Positions 1 to 11,411 of a stretch of 64,000 bases of DNA are shown piece after piece. The DNA comes from Zerene cesonia. Taxonomy: Eukaryota; Arthropoda; Insecta; Lepidoptera; Pieridae. The stretch covers positions 806,001 through 870,000 of the forward strand of contig NW_024045134.1 in NCBI RefSeq assembly GCF_012273895.1, in the 5' to 3' direction. The notes beneath the pieces were generated by a model that saw only the letters and a list, made by a program, of their open reading frames with translations, did not search any database and had not been told where the DNA came from. Every line of letters begins with the position of its first letter. The stretch's first letter is position 1. The position numbers and the translations under genes are program-made.

Positions 1-2639
1 TAGATTCTATCACATATTTATATCTAACGTATTTAGCGAGTTAGATAAAATCAATGTTTTAAAATACAAGTTTTAAAGATTTAGGTACCTAACTATCTAG
101 ATATAGTTGATAGTTTAGATCTATAATATTATAGACAACTTCATTATTACTAATAAATGTTATTTTTATAAATTATACGAAGAAACATCTATTTAGAAAC
201 TCTCTTCCTCCAATAATGTTATTATCTCGACTAATTTGAATATTTCGAAAGTAGGTAAATGCGTAGATTTCTAAAGATTATCATACAATTTGATTCACTA
301 AACAAAAACACTGCATAATTGTATCATAATAAAAAGAATTAATTATTTCATAAATGCCTACACAGCCACAAATCATAAAACTGTAGCTTCATATCTTTTA
401 GTTATTTTCCAACGAGACTCAACTATTTTTGATTTATTTTAAAATTTAATATAGATTTCAAATTTGATATATATTTCTGTTTCTATTGTAGTGGTTTTTA
501 TTTTAATTTGTATTATTCCATTTTATTTTATTTTATTTTAAAAATTTATAAAGTAATCTTTGCTGTAATCATGTATTGTGAGTGTTTTGTAAGTTGTTTC
601 CTATTAAAAATAAATAAACTCTCCGGCCGTGAGAAACTCGAAGCACACCATTAGCATAATGAAGTACCTACTATTAATTTATAAAAGTTAAACATGTTTT
701 TTTCGTTTGTAGGACTATTAAAATGGCGACTTTATCACAAATGTAAATAAGTGATATTTTCCCTTCTCTTTCGGTACTGGGTAAATTGTTAAATTGAAAA
801 GCCGACTGTGCTTTTAATTACACTGTTTTTTTAGCTTATCTTATATTTTATATTATAATAAAAAATAATGTTCTGAGCATAGCTCGTAATATGGAAAAAA
901 TGCAGAACTCACGTCATCTAGTAAACCTTCACTCTAAGACATGCCTCAAGTCTACAAGTGTGATAGTTTCGAATAGAAGCATAGAAGCTTACGACAGACA
1001 GCGACTTACGGTTTATACGGAACATTAAATTAATTATTAATTATTATGATAAAAGTCCACATATATTTTCATAACTGCCTGTGTGACTGTTAACGGTTTC
1101 AATAAAAATCTACATGGTGATGTTAACAATTTCTGAGGTAAAAGGTTCCAGTTTTTTTCTACAGAAATAATACACAATATTAATAAAACATTTTCACGCA
1201 TCGCGTTGGGAAACTCATACGTAGTTTAGGTTAGCTAGGAAAAGAAGCGGAAACTGCAGTGCGAATAATGGAATCTTCCAGAATCTTGTATACCGCAATC
1301 ATATTGATCTCCTAAAGATGCGCAATATCTTCTGACTTTCTAGGTCATACCAGGCGCACTGCGAAAGGCAGCCGTTACATAAGGTCTCCTGCAAGTATAG
1401 GTATATCGACCACCACGTGTCAAGGTGACCCAACAGTGGCTAGAACGTCAGTGCTTTAATAATGCATATTTTTTAGTTAAGGGAATTCAATTGGGTAATT
1501 CATTTGTAATGAATAAAACATATTAAAAAGTAATTTCCAATTTTCCTATGTCATCATCATCATCGCTCGCTTGCATCGCTATTAAGTCCGAGGTCCTAAT
1601 CACTGAGCAAAAACTGTAGTTAGCTTCAATTTATTGAAATTAGCTTAGATATCATCAAATACGATCCTGTAATCTAAATAATTCCTTGATTCTTCCGAGG
1701 TAAAAATAATCGGAAATGAAATCTACACATATGTTTTTATTATATGATGTACACTGGTGTTTTGTTATCACAGTCTCATTCAATACCTCTCTGATGATAG
1801 GTTTTTTGGGGTAGGTCCTGCCATATTTTAGTGCGCGTTTATTTAATGAATTGTTTAGCTATCTGTACCCCACCATATGAAGACATTACGAGTCCCCAGG
1901 ATCAAACTATAAATCTCTTAATTGAGACGCTTAAACACTGAATCAGGGAAACAGTAATGGGCAAGAAGTATAGGAAACTACTAAAATAGAATAAAACATT
2001 GTAAATAGTCGTAAAGCGAGGTTCATTACCAATTCACTGGCGACATGTGTTCTAGTTGACAAAGTTAATGCTTCCATACTGCAAAATGGCAATGCAATTC
2101 ACAGAAATGAACATTATTTTCAACGTTTGGACAAGAGCCAATCGTGTCATAGAGTTATGGTGAGTTTAAAAGTAGAACAGCGTCATAACGGTTATTTTTC
2201 AAATTATGCTTTATTGTTGTATACATTTACAGCAGCCTGCATTGAATAACATGTATTGGGTACTCCATACTTGAAACATCTTGAAACACTTGAAATAATC
2301 CGTTTAAAGATTCAAACTCAAACCTCAACATTTATTCATTAGGAAAACGTAATTTAGAAGCACTTTTGAATGCTTATATATTAACAATAACTTATTTTAA
2401 GAGCCTTAGCGGCTGAAAAGTATGTTTATGTATAAATGGCGGGAATAATGTCGGCAGTTTCCAGTTGATATAAAATTCTGCGAATCAGTGCGAATAGTGT
2501 TTTTTTTTTTTTGCAATATGATTAATATATTCGGTCCATATTGACCCATTGTACCTACATATACATTATAACTATATGCAAAACAGCATAATTTAAGACT
2601 TTTGTACGCCTGCTTATTTTTTGATTTTTTACGCAATAA

Positions 2640-2677
2640 AGAATTTTCATTCATTCATTCAGTCATTCATTCATTAT
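2640..2677. repeat. ATTC tetranucleotide microsatellite
   Basis: About nine imperfect CATT/ATTC units in a row, with one interruption (CAGT). It is a simple sequence repeat in non-coding DNA. Confidence 0.85.
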
Positions 2678-3625
2678 AATTGTATACTATTATACACTAG
2701 ATTCCAAAATTGTGATCTGTCGATTTATCGCATTATTTTTCAGTAGATTATAATCTATCGATGTGAAATCGTTAAATTGTGAATTGCTTATGCATTCGAA
2801 AACTACACAGACATGAGACTCGCAACCTGCACCCGACGGTTGTTTGGGAAATGTAAATTCCAGGCATAATTTATATATATTTGTACTATCCAACGAGAAA
2901 TAATACGTTAAATTCTTAATAAATGTTACGGATCACAATTTCTCTCGAGTTATATTATAAACTAACGGTTTTTATAATCTTACAGCGACATGTATAGTAT
3001 ATATCACATTGCAAATATATTTAGTATCAAATTACCCTTCAAGGTTCCCATTAAATCATCGTAAATGAAAAGACAAACAAACATGTTATATAACGTTAGT
3101 ATGTAACTCACCAAGGTTTTTGTCTATCGGACAGCATGGAAATATACATAAAATTAGACATTTTATGATAAATTCATATGAGATTCAAGATTGAAGGTTC
3201 CATGCTAAAACACTACTCGATTACTCATGCGTCTAGCTTCACTCAGTAACTTATATCATTCAAAAAATGTACAGTATAGTATTATGAAATAGCATGATTA
3301 CTACAACATGCTGTAGGTATTGAATGTTCTAGAATTCTATGAATGGCTATTAATTACTGAAGGTATGAGTAATGTATGTAAAATGATAATACTTACTGTA
3401 TTCTATCCACTATTTACAGTTTATTGACGTTACAAAGTCAAATATTATTCACAATTAAATGTTGTATACAAAAAGGCACCGACGTACCTGAGAGCGAGGG
3501 AGAACTTCAGATTTTATAAAGACCAAATGATAAACATTTTTCATCAAATACACAAGTTGAGAAGTTATAGAGTAGGAAAACAAAAACTAAAATTTGAGGA
3601 ATTCAAATAACGCTAATATTATAAA

Positions 3626-3794
3626 CTAGCGGTCCGCCCCAGCTTCGCCCGTGGTACATATATAGCTTATAGCCTTCCTCAATTAATGGGCTTAAGAATT
3701 TTTCAAATCGGATCAGTAGTTCCTGAGATTAATGCGTTCAAATAAACAAACAAACAAACAGACAAACTCTACAGCTTTATAATATTAGTATAGA
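3626..3794 (-). mobile_element. Helitron-like non-autonomous element
   Basis: On the minus strand it starts with TCTATACTAATATTATAAA and ends with GGGCGAAGC...CCGCTAG. The ends (5' TC, 3' CTAG) and insertion between A and T fit the Helitron rule. About 169 bp with no coding capacity. Related copies are at 4399, 12355, 16435, 21781 and 38338, with a fragment at 50865. The minus-strand 5' end abuts another dispersed element at 3795. Confidence 0.75.
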
Positions 3795-4000
3795 TGTGTT
3801 TTTTTTGTTTGTTTTCGACGTGTGTCCGTCTATCACGCTGAAACTAATGAACGGATTTTGATGAAATTTTCGTATATAGACAGGGTATGAGCCGACTTGG
3901 GTTATAGGATAGTTTTTATTTCAATTAAATGCTCCCTTGGGATAACACAGGAATCTTGATATCCGGGCGGAGCCGGGACGAGCGTCTAATGTCTAATTGA
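3795..4000 (+). mobile_element. Dispersed element, second family
   Basis: Contains the recurring block around 'acggattttgatgaaatttt' followed by 'ggatagtttttatt' and a GC-rich end 'ccgggcggagccgggacg'. Similar blocks recur at 15575-15735 and 44055-44240. It shares the layout of the Helitron-like elements (AT-rich start, GC-rich hairpin-like end) and is probably a related non-autonomous family. Confidence 0.55.
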
Positions 4001-4398
4001 ATACACGAAACGTAAACTGACTCAGAGTAAAGCTCTCAAACCGATGTATTTGATACAATAAAACAAGCGAACCAAAACATTATAATAGTTTCAAACCTGT
4101 TTTATCTCTCTCAGCGAAACAAGATTAAATAACTACCACACTAACGTGCAATCGATAAAAATAATTATTTCAATACATTTCTAACTATTGTGAGTCATGA
4201 TTATGAAATATGCAATTTAAATTCAGTAGTGTATTTGGTATTTCTTTTAGTAAACTAAACTGTGTGTCACCAGCATGTAAACATTAAAATGTTTAGTTAC
4301 GTGATAGTTTTGTATTTCAATTGTCAACCGCCTTCTTGCTACTATACTACCGTAGAACCGGGGTATAATTGTTGTCCCTGATTGTGTATTTAGTTGTT

Positions 4399-4562
4399 CT
4401 AGCGGCCCGCCCCGGCTTCGCCAGTGGTACATATATAGCGTATAGCCTTCCTCAATAAATGGGCTATCTGATACTGAAAGAATTATTCAAATCGGTCCAA
4501 TAGTTCCTGAGATAAGTGCGTCCAAACAAACAAACTCTTCAGCTTTATTATATTAGTATAGA
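4399..4562 (-). mobile_element. Helitron-like non-autonomous element
   Basis: Second copy of the family at 3626, same orientation, with CTAG at 4399-4402 and the TCTATAC start at 4556-4562 (minus strand). The internal block 'gcctataggctatat...gggcgaagccgggg' is clearly recognisable in reverse complement. Confidence 0.75.
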
Positions 4563-5737
4563 TTAATGACTGAAGGTCACATTTAATAATTCTTCAGTTC
4601 TTTACTTCGAAATGTACTAAAATTTCAGTATTTCGTATTTTTATTACTACCCACCTTTAAGTAAAACCATATTTATGTTGTGTACTAACATGATTTATTA
4701 CGGATTCCATATCAAATTGTCTACATTCTTAGCTTGAACGTAGAAACTATTTACTCTGATATAACAACATGAACATAGATGGTGTTACTGTTATCTCATG
4801 GTTCATCAACCATAAATCATTAATTTTGACGCCCCGTCCATTATTTGTCTTATATTTCATCCATATAAACTATGAATGGCGTTTGAAATACTTTTTAAGT
4901 AGCTCATCGTGTTATATTGCAATTTCTACTAAATAGAACGAGTTTAATATAATCTATGTCGTGTTTCCTCTCTTGCTCTAGCTACAAGATTGTCGTGGGC
5001 GGCGACCGGTGTCACTTTAGTACAATGGTCTAGATGGTATGAAAATAGACCATAACTAAATCTATTGCTGAACTTTTCTTTAAGCTTAGACATAGCTGGC
5101 TAGAAGAAAAAGGAATTTAAAAAAAGAATTGAAGAAACAATCAACAAGCTTAACGAATGTAGATTAAACTTATAACCTTGAGTGGAAATAGTGATGAAAG
5201 GAACAGATGAGGTTGGCCTTTGCCGAAGAATAAACAATTATAGATTATCAGTTTCCCGCGATTATCTCACGCGAACATAACTTTTTTTATAATTTATAAA
5301 GTAGTCAAATAGATAAACAAAATTTAATACCGTATCATAGTTTAGGATGCGTATTCTATATAGGTATATTGTGTAGCATCAATTAATAAATTTTGAATAT
5401 GTTCAATGCAGAGAGACAAATTTAATTTTACACTATATTCGTTAAATCATACCATACCAATCATTATACGCAGTAACACGAAGAGCCGATGAGTATTTCA
5501 ATACAAAATAATTATTAAACAAATTGACAGAACTAGACTAAGTATACACGTGTGCAAGTGTGCATGTGTGCACTTGTTTTCAAATAAAAAAATAATCATC
5601 AAAATCGATTTACGCAGTTGAAAGTCCCGAGGTAACAAACTCAACAAAATATAGTCGAATTGATAAGAAGCAACCTCCACCATTTTTTGAAGTCGTTTGA
5701 AAATAACCCTAAGATTGTTAGCTTTTTTGAGATATAT

Positions 5738-5960
5738 ATATTTTTTTTGTTTTATGTTACAGTCGGCAATGGTGCTGGTGGGACGCCTGATGGTAAGCGC
5801 TACCACCGCCCATGAACATTTGGTGAGGTATAAGGTCCATTGCAGTACAACATCATAAGTAGTACATTGCATTACAAATGGATTGCCGACTTTTTGGGAA
5901 TGGATTAAGAAAGGATTGGGAAGGGTAAGGAAAAGGATATGGGCCTAGATAGATTTAGGA
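5738..5960 (-). mobile_element. Poly-A-tailed SINE copy
   Basis: Reading the + strand, a T-rich tract is followed by 'agtcggcaatgg', 'ctggtggg', 'cgcctgatggtaagcgc' and 'taccaccgcccatgaaca', then a purine-rich 'aaaggattgggaagggtaagg' end. The same order occurs at 62607-62885 and, inverted, at 22650-22860. The poly-T side marks a 3' poly-A tail in minus orientation, so this is a short retroposed element. Confidence 0.7.
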
Positions 5961-6895
5961 TTCCTCTTAGCTGAATTACATGCACAGTGGCAAATCTCGA
6001 AAGTCCAGCGATACGTAAATTTCTGTTTCCACAATAAAAATAATAGTTGCCCGATCAGTTTGTGTGCTCACTGAACATGTACGCATTCTAACTCTCTCTT
6101 CGTCTCTTTTTGATACTTATCACAATCCTTTTAGGCATATGATACGACATGAGTAAATGTTTTGTTTCTAAACTAAAAATAGTTAAGTCTATGGAATGTT
6201 AATACGTTAAAACGAAAGACCATACCCATTAGCACAATAACTTTATGAGCACGCTGGTCCAATAACCATTTAACCGCCGCCCGCCCGTCTAGGTCTTTAT
6301 ATATAGGTAGTCTAGATTCAATATTGATCGGGTCACACTTTTATGACCTAAGCGTACCCAACATTAGAGTTTTGTAAATTTGTTCTAGTTGCTTATCGAG
6401 ACTTACAATTTATCGTCAATGAAAGAAAAAACTTCCATACTACTTTAAAAGAATTTTGTGTCAATAGGTATATAATGTATTTTTCCTTATTATATCCATT
6501 TTGTAGCAGGTCATAAGATACATACTATAACCATGTTATATATAGAAGAAGAAATGAACTAAAATTTTGATTGATATAATTTTACCGCGATAAATTAACC
6601 GCGTACAAGTAGGTTAATAATTACTCATTGAATATTTTGTTTAAATATCTCTTTTCTTGAGAAACAGATCCTTATTTTGTACGAACCTAACAATTATTAA
6701 GATTGGTGCTGCAATTTTGGTTCCAACAAAAAATTAATGATGGGACACTAGGGACTATAAACTTATAATAATAAAGAATTTCGATTATTCTAAGACCATA
6801 TAAAATTTTAAAGTGTTATCCACCTACAACTAAATTAGTCGCAATTAAAATGGAATTCATAATGCGAACCTCAAATCACGGTGATTGGTCAAAAA

Positions 6896-6927
6896 GGGTG
6901 ATGACGTCACTGATGATGTCATCACCC
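6896..6927. promoter_or_regulatory. Palindrome with central CRE-type TGACGTCA
   Basis: Two 14-nt arms (6896-6909 and 6914-6927) match in inverted orientation at 13 of 14 positions, GGGTGATGACGTCA against GGGTGATGACATCA, separated by 4 nt. The left arm holds a full cAMP-response-element palindrome (6902-6909). It may be a bZIP binding site or the core of a degraded inverted-repeat element. No gene starts nearby. Confidence 0.4.
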
Positions 6928-7093
6928 AATTAACAGCGGAATCTCGCCTCTCCGCATAACTGCGTACTATGACAAACAAAGGAAAAACAATGATTGTGCT
7001 TTGTAAAGCGTTGTTTAGATATGTGTTACGAAGTTACTTACCAAGAGTATATTTTGTTATAATTTTTTATAACATACCACAAGTATTGCATAC

Positions 7094-7315
7094 AATCTGG
7101 TTAGGTTATCTAATTTTAAATTCTATAGACGTACTAGCTGCACCCGGCAAACGCTGTTCTGCCTTACTCTTATCGTTTAGTGGTATGAAAAATAGATGTT
7201 AGCCGATTCTCAGACCTACCCAATATGCTTACCAAATTTCAGAGGAATCGGTCAAGCCGTTTCGGAGGAGTATAGAGACTAACATTGTGACACGAGAATT
7301 TTATATATAAGATTT
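7094..7315 (+). repeat. Dispersed retroelement-like repeat fragment
   Basis: Contains 'agctgcacccggcaaacgc' and later 'gaatcggtcaagccgtttcg' and 'gacacgagaattttatatat'. From general knowledge of lepidopteran genomes these look like the 3' part of a widespread non-LTR or SINE-type repeat. No coding potential. Assignment to a family is by resemblance only. Confidence 0.45.
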
Positions 7316-7899
7316 AAAAGTATGTTTACGTGCAGTAATTGTGCCATGTTACTTGTTATCATTTATAATAAATCCTATATGCACTTGTTGGTTATATAAC
7401 TGTATAATAAAAAGAGAATATCGTAATGAAACTTCTGCTATACATATAATCAAGTTTATAAATACATTAAAATATGCTTGTGTAGGTCCGTAAGTTCTTT
7501 GTCATCAGACAAACACCACATTTGCATAATTTAAGTATATGTTAGTGTAGTTAAATATTGAAGTCGGTATTGTATACGGATTATTTTAAGAATATGGGTT
7601 ACTTGCATGGCATACCAATAGATTGATGAACTATAAAACACCTTAGGTTAAGCTCTTTTTGTTGCTATATCCCTAGGGAATTGTGAGAAACTCATTTTCA
7701 GACGATGCAATCTCATAAAATTGAGTACTGAGTATTGTAAAGTTATTTTGAAAGCAAAAAACTTTTCGTTCTTCTAATGATTGAAAAATTTTCTATGTCA
7801 TACAATAGGATTTAAAATAATTAACCTCTTTCTTTCCCATATCCATACCACTCCACGGAAGATCAAAAATTAATTTTAGAAACAGAAAGCTCTTTTAGG

Positions 7900-7985
7900 A
7901 ATACAAATGTTCATGGGCGGTGGTGATCGCTTAGTATCAAGTGAACCAGCAAGTAAGTGGGTTGCACGCTGTAAAAATCTGATGA
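7900..7985 (+). repeat. Degraded relative of the poly-A SINE
   Basis: The block 'gttcatgggcggtggtgatcgcttag' matches the core of the SINE at 22650-22860 with substitutions. It is truncated on both sides. Confidence 0.5.
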
Positions 7986-8169
7986 ATACGTCAATTTTAT
8001 TGAAACACCTACGGATATATGTACAAACTTGCACGTCTATACTGCGTGCTAGCCATTAGAGCAATACAAAGTGCATTAGCTATTGCCTGAGGTCACAAGT
8101 CCACGATAATACCAACAAAACAATGATTCTATTGAAAAACTGAATTTTTTAAACTCTTTCGATGGAACA

Positions 8170-8213
8170 AAAAAAAAGAAGAATAAATTATGCAATTTAT
8201 TCTTCTTTTTTTT
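8170..8213. repeat. Perfect 20-bp hairpin
   Basis: The left arm (8170-8189: eight A then GAAGAATAAATT) is the exact reverse complement of the right arm (8194-8213), with the 4-nt loop ATGC. Too short for a typical miRNA precursor. It may be a fold-back scar or a cruciform-prone palindrome. Confidence 0.7.
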
Positions 8214-8925
8214 ATCACGGAATTGTATGAAATTTCTTAAACTTGTAGTTTATTTAAACAAACCTATGATTTTTCATCTATTCAATAATTATCTGCATTT
8301 TATTTTATGGTCTATCTACTGAGTAAGAATTAATTTATGAATATTTTTTCAATGGAATCAATTTCAACACTTAATCCATAATTTTTATTATATAATAGGT
8401 ATGGTAGGTGGGTAAGTAGCCACTACAAGTATTTAATTTGTATTCTATATATAATATACTTATAGGATAATGGTCCTTCATCCACTTTAAGGAAAACAAC
8501 ATTCTTGCTATAAATAGTAGCAGTCTTATATCCACAACATGCTTCAACACACGCATAAAATATTACCATACTAACAAAGTAAAATATATGTTCCCTCTCA
8601 CTTTTTTATGCGTGTGATGCATGTAAAAGAAAGGGAGAGAAAATTAGCGTTGAGCTCCCACCGGTTGACCTTGATGATGTCACAACACGTCGCGGGAACG
8701 CTTCGATTGTTACTTCAAATAACTATATTATAGGATCTGTTTGCAGTAAACAATCGAGATGATTGTAAAGAAGGCAAACGATGATACCCAATCTTGATAA
8801 ATGAGGTTAAAAACATGAAAATAAAATAAAATGCCTTGGAAAAAAAAAAAGAATACACTTACGTATATTTGTTTATTATGACATGACTACTTATTTATTA
8901 CTTACATGATAAGTAAGATTACTTT

Positions 8926-9195
8926 AAAAAATCGGTCAAGTGCAAGTCGGACTGGCGATATAAATTTCCGTAAATACCGTGGTCGCCCATCAAATTTATG
9001 ACCGTTGCTTAATCACAATGAAAATTTCTAAAAATTGATGTAGTCACAGATCATATAATAGGAATGGTCTTAAAAAAAAGTTCATAAATCATGAGCTATT
9101 ACGGCTTGGGCCAACAAGCCTGTCTGCCAAGACAGACGCACAAACAAACGACGGACACTTGCTTATTATCCTTTAGGTACGGAACCCAACAAAAC
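8926..9195 (+). repeat. Dispersed repeat of lepidopteran type
   Basis: Starts with 'cggtcaagtgcaagtcggact' and ends with 'tttaggtacggaaccca'. A related copy in the opposite orientation lies at 21975-22245. Many lepidopteran genomes carry repeats with this pair of end motifs. The family name is not known to me. Confidence 0.55.
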
Positions 9196-10997
9196 CATTA
9201 TTGCAATATTATATAATAATCATTGTACCTCGACGTAAATCCTAATAATACTGCATCTACAAGCGCAGCTTCGTTGTTTACAAAATTGCATGCCCCGTCC
9301 TCAAAAACAAACGATTCATAATCACGTATTCGCGTACAATTAACAACCCCAATAAACCTTACGGAATTCGATGTGTTACGTAGATGTATTAATTTGATGT
9401 GAATCATGGCTTCCTTAATAACCCGAGACCTTGACAAATTCGATTTATGAATATGAGAATTGAAGGTTTTATCAACAAGATCGTAGGTAAATAACCGTTA
9501 AACTAATTTGTTAAAATCGTTATTCATAAAAATATATATAATAATATATAGCTAGCTTTAATATATTTCTTAACATTTTTAATTCTTATGTATATATTCA
9601 ATTATTACTTTCAATAACGGTAAAAATAAAACTAACATACAACGACGTAGGTAATTTAGCTGCGCAGTTTCTCTAAACATTTCTCAAACATTTTGCGTTT
9701 CAATTTAAAGCATTGGATAGGGAAAGTTTGGATTGCAGGTTTAAGTCTATAATGAATCGCATTTTGATACAGTAGGGATGTAACAATTCAGTCTCATTGA
9801 ATAATTGTCTTCCAATTAATTATAGGTACGTATATAAAATATTTCATAGTACATGTAATTCTACATCCATTATCCAATATAATAAGTGTAGCACTGCAAT
9901 GACTCATGATTTAAATCTGATGAAGCTAATCATTTTATGTACAGAAATACAGACACTCCAAAACATACGTTATCTCCGTAATTAGTAAGCACGATCCCAG
10001 TTACGAGGTATTTCTGTTTTATAGTCACATATCAGTATTCGTAGTAAAAGGTTATTTGAAATATTATGACGCATATTGCTGTAATTTTCCCAGCGTTTTA
10101 GTAATTTTTCTAAGTAGGTACAGCTTATACCACTTACAGGTACCTAGTACCTACATACATACTTTTAGTAGTATAGTATTATGTTATCTGTGCTTTTACT
10201 TACTGAAATAATTGAAGATGTCGCAATATTAAACGATATTTATGTCGGCTTTTAAGTAACAGTTAACACCAAAGATTAAATAAGTAGCAGTCTGGTAAAT
10301 AATCGAGTAGATATTTGGTAGAGATCCAATGTACGGTGTAACTAATGATAAGAATGGGTATATACCTAGTGAATCGCAGAATATACATAGAGGTCGCACA
10401 ACGGTGCGGTCTTAAAAACCTTCTATAAAATATTTCGAATATATTTCACGACAATAACATTGTATGTCTATCAGTTTCATAATTTTTATCAAATTACTTC
10501 ATTTCTTTTTTTATGTTTACGAAACATGCGTGGAAAAATAAATAAATTCCAAAACTACGAAATACCTATACTTAGCTACCTTAATTAAAAATTAGCATGC
10601 CTACATGAATATCTATAGCTATACCTGTTTTATCTACGTTAATTGTAAATTAATTTAAAAGAATGTTATAACATGCACAAATACCATAATATAAGCTCAC
10701 CTGCGATTCCGCTAAACATTTTTAAAATTTTATGACGTTTTTAACCCTGTTAAAAAAAACACAACACTATTAGTCGATTACATTCACCATATATAATAAA
10801 CCCAATACATTTAAGTGCGCTTGCACGCAGTTCAACCGATTTACCGAAATAAAATCGCGCGTAACCTTCAGGAAAGTAGTAATAAGCGAAGAATTCGAGT
10901 CGTATTCGTATACTAACTGAATGACACAAGAGCGGAGAGCCGGGCGAGTCGAACATATACAAGTACCAAGATGATCAATTCCAGTTATTTTTATCTC

Positions 10998-11005
10998 TGA
11001 CGTCA
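10998..11005. promoter_or_regulatory. CRE palindrome upstream of Cep131
   Basis: A perfect TGACGTCA lies 407 bp upstream of the proposed Cep131 start codon. It is a candidate bZIP (CREB/ATF) site in the proximal promoter. Only the motif supports it. Confidence 0.35.
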
Positions 11006-11411
11006 TTTCACAAAAGGCGAGCGTTCAATGCTTCAATCGTTTATTTGTAGCTTCTGTAAGTTGTAATTTGTAACCAAGGTATATCAAACTAATTTGTATA
11101 GTAATTAAAAAATATGTATAGTTACTCTTGTTTAAATTATGGTAGTTTAATAATATTGATTTTTGATATACTACAAAATGTTACAATCGAGTACAACATA
11201 CGTAGAATATTCCTATTATAATCTGTGAATATTTTCTCACTCTCGTATGACTTTGACACATTGTACTGCGAAAAATGACAATCACCGACAATTTCACAAC
11301 CGTTGCCTAGCAACATGTTTCATAAACAAACAAAATTTTTAAAATGCATAAATCGATATTGCCCGGTATGCACAGCCACGAAAACAAGGATATGTTGGAT
11401 TAATTTCAGTG

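Larger units (their letters stand above)
1..10990. other. Non-coding, repeat-rich AT-rich region
   Basis: I find no convincing exon here. The ORFs are short, AT-driven and without protein-like composition or usable splice context. The region holds two Helitron-like elements (3626-3794, 4399-4562), a further dispersed element (3795-4000), a poly-A SINE (5738-5960) with a degraded relative (7900-7985), a near-perfect palindrome (6896-6927), a dispersed repeat (7094-7315), a perfect 20-bp hairpin (8170-8213), a repeat of a type common in Lepidoptera (8926-9195) and an ATTC microsatellite (2640-2677). It is spacer upstream of Cep131 and could hold regulatory DNA I cannot recognise. Confidence 0.7.
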
